Of a DNA stretch of 64,000 nt, positions 17,201-25,724 are shown in pieces; positions within the stretch are counted from its first letter, which is position 1; each line of letters starts with the position of its first letter. The translations under genes and the position numbers were made by a program. Source of the stretch: Chromatiales bacterium (ex Bugula neritina AB1) (lineage in GTDB: Bacteria; Pseudomonadota; Gammaproteobacteria; Granulosicoccales; Granulosicoccaceae); assembly GCA_001730015.1 (NCBI GenBank), contig MDLA01000099.1:17948-81947 (forward strand), written 5' to 3'. The notes beneath the pieces are model-generated. The model was given only the letters and a program-made list of their open reading frames with translations, had not been told where the DNA came from and did no database searches.

Positions 17201-20200
17201 CGACTTCGAGTACCAGGGTGAAATCCAGGGCCAGCATTTAAAAACAATTCAGGTACTTTGGACTGCCATTCATCTGGCTCGCGTTTCAAAGTTCGACGTA
17301 ACCCTTTTAAATGACACCATGCGGGCACAGGCTCTAGACGCTGCAACTCGCAGCCTGCAGTTTTTCAAAACGTTTTACAGTACAAACACCCGTGTTCCCG
17401 AATACCTGAAATTTGATGGTAGTGATGTTGACGATTGCGTAAATAACCAGCCGGCAGACTGCCTGGTCCGTGGTGAAACCAATCTGTTTTCAGGCGAAGC
17501 CCGAATTTACGCACAAATTTCACGGCTGGCCAAACTACTCGATGACGATACTTTTGCCAATTCTATAATCGATGAAAAAATCATAACCGATCGCATTAGC
17601 AATACCACCGATCCACTATACGGATTGATTGGAAAATCGACCACCGGCACTGGCGATGCAGAAGCCTGGAATATTCTGGAATCGGTTTTCTCGCTGTGCC
17701 TGAACTCGTCTCCGGATAATACAACCCCGCCAACCAACGGTAACAACAGTGTTCCTGTGGCGGTCGATGATTCAGTGCAAACTAAGGAAGCAACCCCGTT
17801 AGTACTCACAGCAAGCCAGCTACTGGCGAATGACACTGACCCGGATAGCGATACCCTTTCTGTGGTTTCACTAGCCAGTCGTGGCAGCAACGGCGGTAGG
17901 ATAATTCGAACCGGCACCACCACCTGGCAATACTTACCGGCCAACGGCTTCAGTGGTGCGGAATCGCTCGCTTACACTATCAGTGATGGCAATGGCGGGG
18001 TATCACACGCAAGCATCAACGCTACCGTTATTGCTATACCCGTAGCAACTTTCCTTGCTTCCGATATAACCGTGACCAGCGGTACTTTCGATTTTGGTAC
18101 ACTGCAAAGTCTAACCACTGACGACACAGACACCTACGATATCAATTCGACAACCACAACAACGGGTACAGAAGTCACCTGGATTGCAAAGCAAACTGCT
18201 ACTGAACCGGAAAAAGCCACACGATTACAGCTTACCTATTCAGGGCATTACTCGCAACCCGATGTCACCCAGACAACGTCACTCTACAATTACGCTACCA
18301 GTGTCTGGGTTGAATACGACAGCCGTATTGTCGGCGATGAAGTGGATTCAATCGTTGCACTGGATGTCACGAGCAATGCCCGCGATTTCATCGACAGCAA
18401 CGGTGAAATGCAAGTTCGCATTCGCGGTGTACGCGCCAGTGGCAATTTTGCGGTATGGGCCAACTCACTGCAATGGAAAATCTCCTACGAAATCGAGGGA
18501 TCTAATTCTGCACCGGTAGTCACTAACCAGGCTATTACTACTCGATCCAACACGCCGGTTGTAGTCAGTCTGGGCGGATCAGATGCAGATGGAGACAATA
18601 TTACTCTAGCAGTGGTACGAAGTCCGGCATCCGGTAGTTTATCGGGCACTATTCCAGATTTAACATACACCCCCAACAACGGGTTTACCGGAGCAGACAG
18701 TTTTACCTTCAGCGCAAATGACGGCCAGCTCGACAGTGCAGAAGCGACGGTCGCAATTACGATTACGGATGGTAACACCAGACCTGTCGTGACCAACGCG
18801 AGCTACCGGATTATACAGAACAGCGTTATCGAGATAACCTTGTCAGGCAGCGACGCAGACACAGATGCATTGACCTATACAATTGTCAATGCGCCAACAA
18901 ACGGTACGCTGTCCGGACTGCCACCGGCGATCACCTACACACCTGCGCTGGACTTCACCGGTGACGACAGCTTTACCTTCAAAGCGAATGACGGCACCAT
19001 CGACAGCGAAAACGCAACAGTCCTGATCACCACCGCGCCGACTCCCCCTGACGGCAGTATCAGCAATACCGGCAATGCACTGACGCTGGACGGCGATCTC
19101 ACCGATTGGAGGAATTACACTTCATTTGGATCCGATCCCGACGATGTAAGCGGTACCGGGAATCCGCTCGACTGGCTGGAAGCCTGGCTCGCGCACGACT
19201 CAAGCCAGTTTTTTCTCGCTTACCGCAACGACGGCGATGTTTCTATCAGCTGGGGACAAACCCTCTATATCGACACGGACGGCAATCCCGCAACCGGGTA
19301 CCAGCAAGGCTTACCGATCGGTGCAGATTATGTCATTCAGGGTCAGTTTATTTACCGCTATGCCGGAGCTTCCGACGGCAGTACCTGGCTGTGGACATAC
19401 ATAGCCGAAATGACTGGAGCTTCTTCCGGCGGGCAATTTGAATATCGCTTTGATAAATCAGCTCTTGGTAACCCGGCCGCGCTTCAAATTGCATTTGTCG
19501 GGTCTAATGAGGCCTACAATGGAGGCACCATAGAAGATACTTACCCCGATGGTGTTTACAATTCATCCAGTACCAGGCGATTTTTCAGCTACTCTGCACT
19601 CAGGCTGGCTAATTCGCCACCAATATCCAGCAATCAGACCACTTCAGTTATAGAAGGTCAGACAGTAGAGATTCAATTAACTGCGACAGACGCTGATTCC
19701 GACCCGGTTACCTATAGTATTATCGACCAGCCGGCTAACGGAACTCTGCAGGGTACACCACCAACACTGGCCTATACCCCTGACACCAGCTTCACTGGCC
19801 CGGATTCCTTTACTTTCCGCGCCACTGATGGCACAGCCAGCAGCGGCCTTGCAACTGTCAGTATTATTGTGAGGTCAGCAGCGGTATCGGCTATTCCCTC
19901 TAATCCGGTAACGACCATTACACTCGATGGAAATTTACAGGAATGGGCAACACTGCAATCATTCGATGATGATCCCGCCGATATCACCGGCAATGATAAT
20001 CCCGTCGATTACCTGAGCGCCACCATGGCGCACGACCCCAGTAATTTTTATATCGCCTACACCAACGACGGTGGCAATCTGTCAACGATGCCGGACTGGG
20101 GTTTTAATGTTTATATCGATAGCGACAATAGTACTGCAACAGGCTATAAAATCAGCAACTCACTTGGTGCAGATTACCTGCAACAGGGTGCATCACTGTA

Positions 20201-20657
20201 CCAATATACTGGCACGGGAACTAGCTGGAGCTGGGCTGATACCGGTTTGGCACAGCGCGCAACAGCTGCTTCATCAGCAGAAGTGGCAATATCACGATCC
20301 GCAATGAACAACCCCGAAACACTGAGTATTGCAATCATTGGTGACAACCTGTCACTTGGCGGCGGTGTAGAAGATTACTACCCTGACGGCATTTATAATA
20401 CCACCAGCACAGTACGATTTTTCAACTACACAACCGACGGAATGCCAAGCAGCCCCGCAACAATTGCTCCCGCATTCGGTGCAAACGCCAGCCCCGAATC
20501 GGGCCGTATAGAATTCCTGAGTAATGCCAGGCAGCCATCCCGGCACGCTGACAATCAGATTGTTTCAGTAGGCGGCGGCAGTGCCGGCTTAACGCTTATG
20601 GCATTGTGGCTTATGGCCCTGCTCGTAAACAGAAGGCTTGCTGCCAGGCGGCGCTAG
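14297..20657 (+). pseudogene. Giant secreted glycosidase with CBM9-like domains and GlyGly-CTERM, split by a +1 frameshift
   Basis: Frame one (TTG at 14297) reads to TAA at 14999-15001; the continuation is in the next frame from AAA at 15000. Dropping one T from the TTT at 14997-14999 gives a seamless SWV-KWRHVNL join and a 2,119-residue protein. Order of parts: signal peptide (1-21); TIM-barrel-like glycosidase region (about 25-390, DGVWVDV); GATase/beta-galactosidase-trimer-like region (about 395-570); helical toroid-like domain (about 708-1140); Ig/cadherin-like repeats with DxDxD turns (about 1150-1590); CBM9-like domain (about 1593-1770); another Ig-like repeat; second CBM9-like domain (about 1873-2048); GGGSAG plus hydrophobic helix and NRRLAARRR tail (GlyGly-CTERM, rhombosortase substrate). 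It should be exported by type II secretion. It may be a real break, a sequencing slip or a recoding site. Confidence 0.8.
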
Positions 20658-20767
20658 CATTTGCCAGCTCACTAATATATACGGCTGATTCATCGTAATT
20701 CGCCGGTCTTCAGGGAAAACACGTTCGATGAAATTCAGGTAACAGCCAGCCCGAATTCAGAGCTGGA

Positions 20768-21454
20768 TCAGCTCGGTAACTCATGTTGCTCGCGCCAGCA
20801 TAATCGCAGCTTGTCTCCCTGCCCGGAAAAACTGGCTTCGGTATTTTCGCAGCTTTGAATTCTATCAACTCGAAAATGTCTAAAACCAGACCTCAACTGA
20901 CACCAGGCAACCAGTATCAGCGCATCAATATAATAAATCATCGCTATAGGGTACAGGGTTCGATCGGTGACATTTCCTGCCGCATCGCGGTAGTCGATCC
21001 ATAGCGCTTTTTCAGCACGAATAGACTCACGCAGCTGTGCGACATCAATCTGGTGATCAGGCATCTCCGCAAACGAAGAAACCACCAGGGGAGCGGCATA
21101 GGTTTCTTCACTGCGCTGTTCCGGCAGTATTTCATAGAGTTTGTCAGCAACCCGCTGTGAAGCCGCTATCAAACCCTCATCACCAGTACGTTTTATCAAA
21201 CGCAGGCCGACAATCAGTGCCTCGATTTCCTCTGCATCGAACATCAGTGGTGGTAAATCGTAGCCCGCTCGCATCAGATAGCCAATCCCCGCCTCGCCAT
21301 CTATAGGTACTCCCCGGGACTGCAATACGGCGATATCCCGATATACCGTTCGAGTCGTCACTTCAAGTTTCTCAGCCAACTGCGATGCTGTCATTACACC
21401 TGTAGCGCTGCGCAGTATCTGAATGATTTCAAACAACCGGTTGGATCGACTCAA
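20768..21454 (-). CDS. WYL-domain (YafY-type) transcriptional regulator
   Basis: The start is likely TTG at 21454 (SRSNRLFEIIQIL), with GGGGG five bases upstream; an ATG at 21490 is also in frame. Residues 1-60 form a winged HTH (TASQLAEKLEVTTRTVYRDIAVLQSRGVPI). A WYL domain follows, with RAEKALWIDYRD and TLYPIAMIYYID-LILVAWCQLR and FRHFRVDRI. Such proteins sense small ligands, often nucleotides or metabolites, and control nearby transport or repair genes. It is divergent from the EamA transporter at 21586 with 131 bp between, so that gene is the natural candidate target. Confidence 0.85.
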   Translation of the reverse strand: MSRSNRLFEIIQILRSATGVMTASQLAEKLEVTTRTVYRDIAVLQSRGVPIDGEAGIGYLMRAGYDLPPLMFDAEEIEALIVGLRLIKRTGDEGLIAASQRVADKLYEILPEQRSEETYAAPLVVSSFAEMPDHQIDVAQLRESIRAEKALWIDYRDAAGNVTDRTLYPIAMIYYIDALILVAWCQLRSGFRHFRVDRIQSCENTEASFSGQGDKLRLCWREQHELPS

Positions 21455-21585
21455 CGGTACCCCCGCAAGGAAATATAAGACTACTGACAATACGATGTCA
21501 GCAGCACCTCTCTATGATTCCATGGTAGCAGCTTCATTCATCGTGATGAGGCGCTCTCCTTCTGCTCACCACATCGGGTACGCTG

Positions 21586-22464
21586 TTGAAAAGAGACACA
21601 CACTATCAATTAGGACTAATACTGGTTACCGTATCCGCCATTGTGTGGAGCACTACCGGCCTGTTCACCCGCGCAATAACCCTCGACAGCTGGACGACAC
21701 TCGCGTGGAGGGGATTGTACGGTGGTATCGCCATTTTTATATTGATGCTGGTGACCACACCGCGAAAAACCAAACGCGAATTTATAGCAATGGGCTGGGT
21801 CGGTTGCTTATTCGCAACGGTATCTGCAGCCGGTATGCTGTGTTTTATTAATGCTTTTTACTACACCAGTGTCGCCCATGTGGCCATAATTTACGCCACG
21901 GTCCCGTTTGTGGCAGCCGCACTCGGCTGGGTTTTCCTGAAAGAACGCCCGGCAACAACAGCAATCTGTAGCAGTCTGGCCGCATTAGGTGGTGTAGTTA
22001 TAATGGTTTGGGGCGGATCAGGCGGGGGTTGGTTCGGTGATCTGCTGGCATTCGCCATGACATTATGCCTTGCCGTAATGATGGTCCTGATACGCTACTA
22101 CCCCGCCGTACCGGTGATGCCGGCTGCGTGTTTATCTGCCTTATTGAGCGGGCTTGTCAGCATGCCTATGGCAGACGCAACACTACCGGATACAAAAAAC
22201 ATGCTGCTGTTACTCGCTTTCGGTGTAGTGAATTCAGCCTTGGGATTAAGCCTGTTCACCTTCGGCTCGCGCCTGCTACCTACGATTGAAACTGCACTGA
22301 TCGGTGCTCTGGATGCACCACTGGCACCACTGTGGGTGTGGATTTTCTATAGCGAAACCCCGGATCAGGCAACTCTCACCGGCGGCACTATTGTTTTTAT
22401 TGCCGTGCTGGCGCACATAATTTTACAGGCTCGATGTCGTCAGACCCAAAACATTCGTGGTTGA
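21586..22464 (+). CDS. EamA-family (DMT superfamily) transporter
   Basis: The 292-residue protein starts at TTG 21586 and has ten hydrophobic helices in two EamA halves: LGLILVTVSAIVWSTTGLFTR opens the first half, with WRGLYGG and YATVPFVAAALGWVFLKERP; GDLLAFAMTLCLAVMMVLIR opens the second, with SALIGALDAPLAPLWVW near the end. EamA proteins export amino acids, metabolites or nucleotide precursors. The substrate is unknown. The divergent WYL regulator probably controls it. Confidence 0.88.
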   Translation: MKRDTHYQLGLILVTVSAIVWSTTGLFTRAITLDSWTTLAWRGLYGGIAIFILMLVTTPRKTKREFIAMGWVGCLFATVSAAGMLCFINAFYYTSVAHVAIIYATVPFVAAALGWVFLKERPATTAICSSLAALGGVVIMVWGGSGGGWFGDLLAFAMTLCLAVMMVLIRYYPAVPVMPAACLSALLSGLVSMPMADATLPDTKNMLLLLAFGVVNSALGLSLFTFGSRLLPTIETALIGALDAPLAPLWVWIFYSETPDQATLTGGTIVFIAVLAHIILQARCRQTQNIRG

Positions 22465-22472
22465 TAAATCAA

Positions 22473-22537
22473 TCCCTGCTCAATCCATGGTCCACTTCCC
22501 TGGACCACATCCTTGTTGAGCTTGTACTAAGTATCGG
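22473..22537. repeat. Hairpin repeat, copy 1
   Basis: The element starts TCCCTGCTC and ends GTATCGG. Outer stem GCTCAA/TTGAGC (22478-22483 with 22516-22521), inner stem TGGTCCA/TGGACCA (22488-22494 with 22501-22507) around a six-base loop. Copy 2 at 22734 shares this plan. Strand of function is not known. Confidence 0.6.
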
Positions 22538-22651
22538 ACTGATCTGCGCCAACTGCACAGCTAAAATACCGCATTTATCAGGCAATATTACCGCCTCTGG
22601 AAGTAGACCTTAACAACCAGAAAATCAGCAGAAAATCCCCCGGGCTTTGAT

Positions 22652-22680
22652 AAAAGACCCACGTCCGATGTGAGTCTTTT
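22652..22680. terminator. Likely bidirectional terminator between EamA and fdsA genes
   Basis: AAAAGACCCAC and GTGAGTCTTTT pair with one mismatch around a seven-base loop. T-runs are present at the 3' side on both strands, which fits a shared terminator for the two convergent transcripts. Confidence 0.55.
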
Positions 22681-22733
22681 AGTCTTAGCTCGCTTGGCAC
22701 AAGCCAGGACAATACCAAAATTCCCCTATTTGC

Positions 22734-22796
22734 TCCCTGCTCTTCCATGGTCCTTCTCCCTGGACCGCTTCCCTGTAGAGCTAGGTACAGTATCGG
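22734..22796. repeat. Hairpin repeat, copy 2
   Basis: Second copy of the element at 22473. Outer stem GCTCT/AGAGC (22739-22743 with 22777-22781), inner stem GGTCC/GGACC (22749-22753 with 22762-22766). The fifth outer pair is T-A here and A-T in copy 1, a compensatory change. The conserved tail GTAC...AGTATCGG follows. Confidence 0.6.
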
Positions 22797-22868
22797 CTCG
22801 CGGGTTGAATAATGCACGCAGGTCATTACCGGTTTCTACCGGTATTTTTACCGTTACTTTTTTTAAGA

Positions 22869-25646
22869 CTACCCGGCAGCAAATGCTGACTCATCTGTTT
22901 TTGCTACACGACAGGCCGAGAATTTAAATTCCGGTATCTTGCCAAACGGATCCAGGCTGGGGTTAGTCAATACATTCGCTGCTGCTTCAACATAGGCAAA
23001 CGGCACAAAAATCATATCTTCAGCCACTGCACGGTCTGCACGAGCCATTATATTGATTGATCCACGGCGGGTTTCTATGGTGATCATCTCACCGGGCTCA
23101 ACTCCCATACGTCGCAATGTTTTTGGATGCAGTGAAGCGTTGGCTTCGGGCTCTGCCCAGTCCAGCACCTTGGTTCGGCGAGTCATAGAACCCGTATGCC
23201 AGTGCTCAAGTTGCCGGCCTGTGGTCAGTATCATCGGGTAATCGGCATCCGGGGTTTCAGCCGGTGCCGTCACATTGGCCGGAGTAAAGCGCGCACGGCC
23301 TTCGGCACGAGGGAATCCATCACCGAATACGATCGGCTGACCCGGATCGTCTTCTGATAACGACGGGTAGGTAACCGCACTTTGCTCCAACCGTTCCCAG
23401 GTAATGTTATCGAAGGAATTCATCGATAGCTTCATCTCGGCAAACACCTCACTGGGGTGCGTGTAGTGCCAGTCGAGACCGATTCGCCTGGCAAGCTCTA
23501 CCGTTATCCACCAGTCTTCTTTCGCTTCTCCCGGTGGTGCTACCGCTGGCCTGCCCATCTGCACCTGTCGATTAGTGTTAGTGACGGTACCGGTTTTCTC
23601 CGGCCAGGCAGAGGACGGCAGAATCACGTCAGCATAGTTGGCAGTTTCGGTCAGGAAAATATCCTGCACCACCAGATGATCCAGTTTCGCCAGTGCATCA
23701 CGCGCGTGTTCTACATCGGGGTCGGACATGGCAGGGTTTTCCCCGAGCACATACATGCCTTTTATTCGGCCGTCGTGTACCGCATCCATAATTTCAACAA
23801 CGGTCAGCCCTTTTTCACTATCAATATCTTCCGAACCCCAGATCGCATTAAACGAAGAGCGCACACCTTCATCCGTTACCGATTGATAGTCCGGCAGGAA
23901 CATCGGGATAAGACCGGCATCTGATGCCCCTTGCACGTTGTTCTGGCCCCGTAGCGGGTGCAATCCTGAGCCGGGTCGGCCTACCTGGCCACACATGAGC
24001 GCGAGCGAAATCAGGCAACGTGAATTGTCTGTACCGTGAATATGCTGTGATATTCCCATACCCCAGAAGATCATTGCCGCCTGTGCACCGGCAAAAGTTC
24101 GTGCAACTTCTCGCAGGGTGTCCGCATCAATGCCACACAGATCGGCCATTCTCTCGGGCGAAAAATCGGCCAGATGCGCTTTCATGGCTTCCCAGTTTTC
24201 GGTGAAGCCCTTGATGTACTGTTCGTCGTAAAGCTTTTCTTCAACAATTACATGCATGATGGCGTTGAGCATAGCGACATCGGTACCGGGCCTGAATTGC
24301 AGCATGTGATCAGCGTGTCGCTTCAGCCCCTGGCCACGCGGATCCATCACAATCAATTTGCCACCGCGCTTTGAAAACTGCTTGAAGTAGGTCGCCGCTA
24401 CCGGGTGATTTTCGGTAGGGTTGGCACCGATAACAATCGCTACATCAGCGTTTTCAATTTCGTTGAATGTTGCCGTAACCGCGCCGGAGCCAACGTTCTC
24501 CAGAAGTGCCGCTACCGATGAGGCATGGCACAAGCGGGTACAGTGATCGACATTATTGTGCTTGAATCCCTGCCGAATAAATTTTTGAAATAAATAAGCT
24601 TCTTCATTAGAGCACTTGGCAGAGCCGAAACCCGCTACTCGCTTGCCGGTATCGTCACGGAGTGTTTTCATGCCGTTAGCGGCAGCATCAAGTGCTTCTT
24701 CCCAGCTGGCTTCACGAAAATGGGTCAGCGGATCCGACGGATCTACGTTGAGACCTTTGGCTGGTGCATCATCGCGTCGAATCAGAGGTTTCGTCAGTCG
24801 GTGCGGGTGAGCGATGTAGTCAAACCCAAAGCGCCCTTTCACACACAGACGGTTTTCATTAGCCGGGCCGTCAATACCGTCGACCCAGGCAATCTTTTCA
24901 TCCTTTATTTTAAATGACAGCTGACAGCCAACACCACAGTAGGGGCAAACGCTTTTTACTTCGCGATCAAATGCCTGACTGTCGCCGGCACCCTGTTCGT
25001 CCAGCACGGCCGCGGGCATCAAAGCGCCTGTCGGGCAGGCTTGCACACATTCACCACAAGCCACACACGTTGAAGCGCCCATCGGGTCGTCAAAATCGAA
25101 GGTGATTTTGGCATCGTGACCACGCCCTGACATGCCGATCACGTCGTTAACCTGTACTTCCCGACAGGCTCTGACACACAGGTTGCAGTGGATGCAGGCA
25201 TCGAGGTTCACGCTCATTGCCAGATGCGATGCATCGAGCAGTGGTACACGGTCTTTCTCTATACCGGGGAATCGGCTGGTCGTGACATTCTGCATCTCGG
25301 CCATATTCCAGAAGTGTGACGACTTATCATGAGCTGTGCTCTGCTCCGGTTGATCAGCCAGAAGCATTTCAACGACAATCCGGCGCGCCATCTCCGACCG
25401 TTCGTTTTGTGTATTGACGACCATGCCTTCGGCCGGATTGCGAATGCAGGAAGCAGCCAGCACTCGCTCACCTTCAATCTCGACCATGCAGGCCCGACAG
25501 TTTCCGTCTGATCGGTAGCCGTGCGAATCCTTGTGACACAGGTGTGGAATCAGTGTCCCCTGGCGCTTGGCAACTTCCCAGATCGACTCTCCGGCGTCTG
25601 CTGTGACTTGCTTGCCATCCAGTGTAAAAGTAATTGAGTCAGTCAT
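22869..25646 (-). CDS. fdsA: NAD-dependent formate dehydrogenase, alpha (molybdenum) subunit
   Basis: The 925-residue protein has an N-terminal [2Fe-2S] domain (residues 1-85, CHKDSHGYRSDGNCRACM and CIRNP), a His-Cys type region, two ferredoxin-like [4Fe-4S] sets (CIHCNLCVRACREV and CVACGECVQACPTG), the MGD [4Fe-4S] motif CPYCGVGC near residue 235, then the molybdopterin domains and a C-terminal MGD-binding beta-barrel (LTTGRQLEHWHTGSMTRRT). The active-site residue is Cys in DHCTRLCHASS (about residue 370), not selenocysteine. It oxidises formate to CO2 and passes electrons to the FdsGB-like partner and NAD. It is 78 bp behind that partner gene. No fdsC or fdsD follows it, unlike many fdsGBACD operons. 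Confidence 0.93.
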   Translation of the reverse strand: MTDSITFTLDGKQVTADAGESIWEVAKRQGTLIPHLCHKDSHGYRSDGNCRACMVEIEGERVLAASCIRNPAEGMVVNTQNERSEMARRIVVEMLLADQPEQSTAHDKSSHFWNMAEMQNVTTSRFPGIEKDRVPLLDASHLAMSVNLDACIHCNLCVRACREVQVNDVIGMSGRGHDAKITFDFDDPMGASTCVACGECVQACPTGALMPAAVLDEQGAGDSQAFDREVKSVCPYCGVGCQLSFKIKDEKIAWVDGIDGPANENRLCVKGRFGFDYIAHPHRLTKPLIRRDDAPAKGLNVDPSDPLTHFREASWEEALDAAANGMKTLRDDTGKRVAGFGSAKCSNEEAYLFQKFIRQGFKHNNVDHCTRLCHASSVAALLENVGSGAVTATFNEIENADVAIVIGANPTENHPVAATYFKQFSKRGGKLIVMDPRGQGLKRHADHMLQFRPGTDVAMLNAIMHVIVEEKLYDEQYIKGFTENWEAMKAHLADFSPERMADLCGIDADTLREVARTFAGAQAAMIFWGMGISQHIHGTDNSRCLISLALMCGQVGRPGSGLHPLRGQNNVQGASDAGLIPMFLPDYQSVTDEGVRSSFNAIWGSEDIDSEKGLTVVEIMDAVHDGRIKGMYVLGENPAMSDPDVEHARDALAKLDHLVVQDIFLTETANYADVILPSSAWPEKTGTVTNTNRQVQMGRPAVAPPGEAKEDWWITVELARRIGLDWHYTHPSEVFAEMKLSMNSFDNITWERLEQSAVTYPSLSEDDPGQPIVFGDGFPRAEGRARFTPANVTAPAETPDADYPMILTTGRQLEHWHTGSMTRRTKVLDWAEPEANASLHPKTLRRMGVEPGEMITIETRRGSINIMARADRAVAEDMIFVPFAYVEAAANVLTNPSLDPFGKIPEFKFSACRVAKTDESAFAAG

Positions 25647-25724
25647 AACGTACCCATTGTATTCTTGGTGAATTCAGTCATTGGCAAAGCCGAATGGATA
25701 GTCTCCATACGCCGCCAACTTCTA

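Larger units (their letters stand above)
22465..22868. other. Intergenic region with two hairpin repeats and a terminator-like stem
   Basis: This 404-bp stretch lies between the convergent EamA and fdsA genes. It holds two related 63-65-bp repeats (22473-22537 and 22734-22796) and a symmetrical hairpin at 22652-22680; these are listed on their own. No protein-coding frame of interest was seen. Confidence 0.6.

Noticed and set aside
22473..22796. Molybdenum-cofactor riboswitch
   Set aside because: The repeats are downstream of fdsA, not in a leader, and do not show the Moco motif.
23457..23924. A 155-codon plus-strand frame inside fdsA
   Set aside because: Antisense to a confident gene, with no ribosome site and no domain signal.
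24528..24560. Selenocysteine in formate dehydrogenase
   Set aside because: The active-site codon encodes Cys (DHCTRLCHA) with no in-frame TGA.
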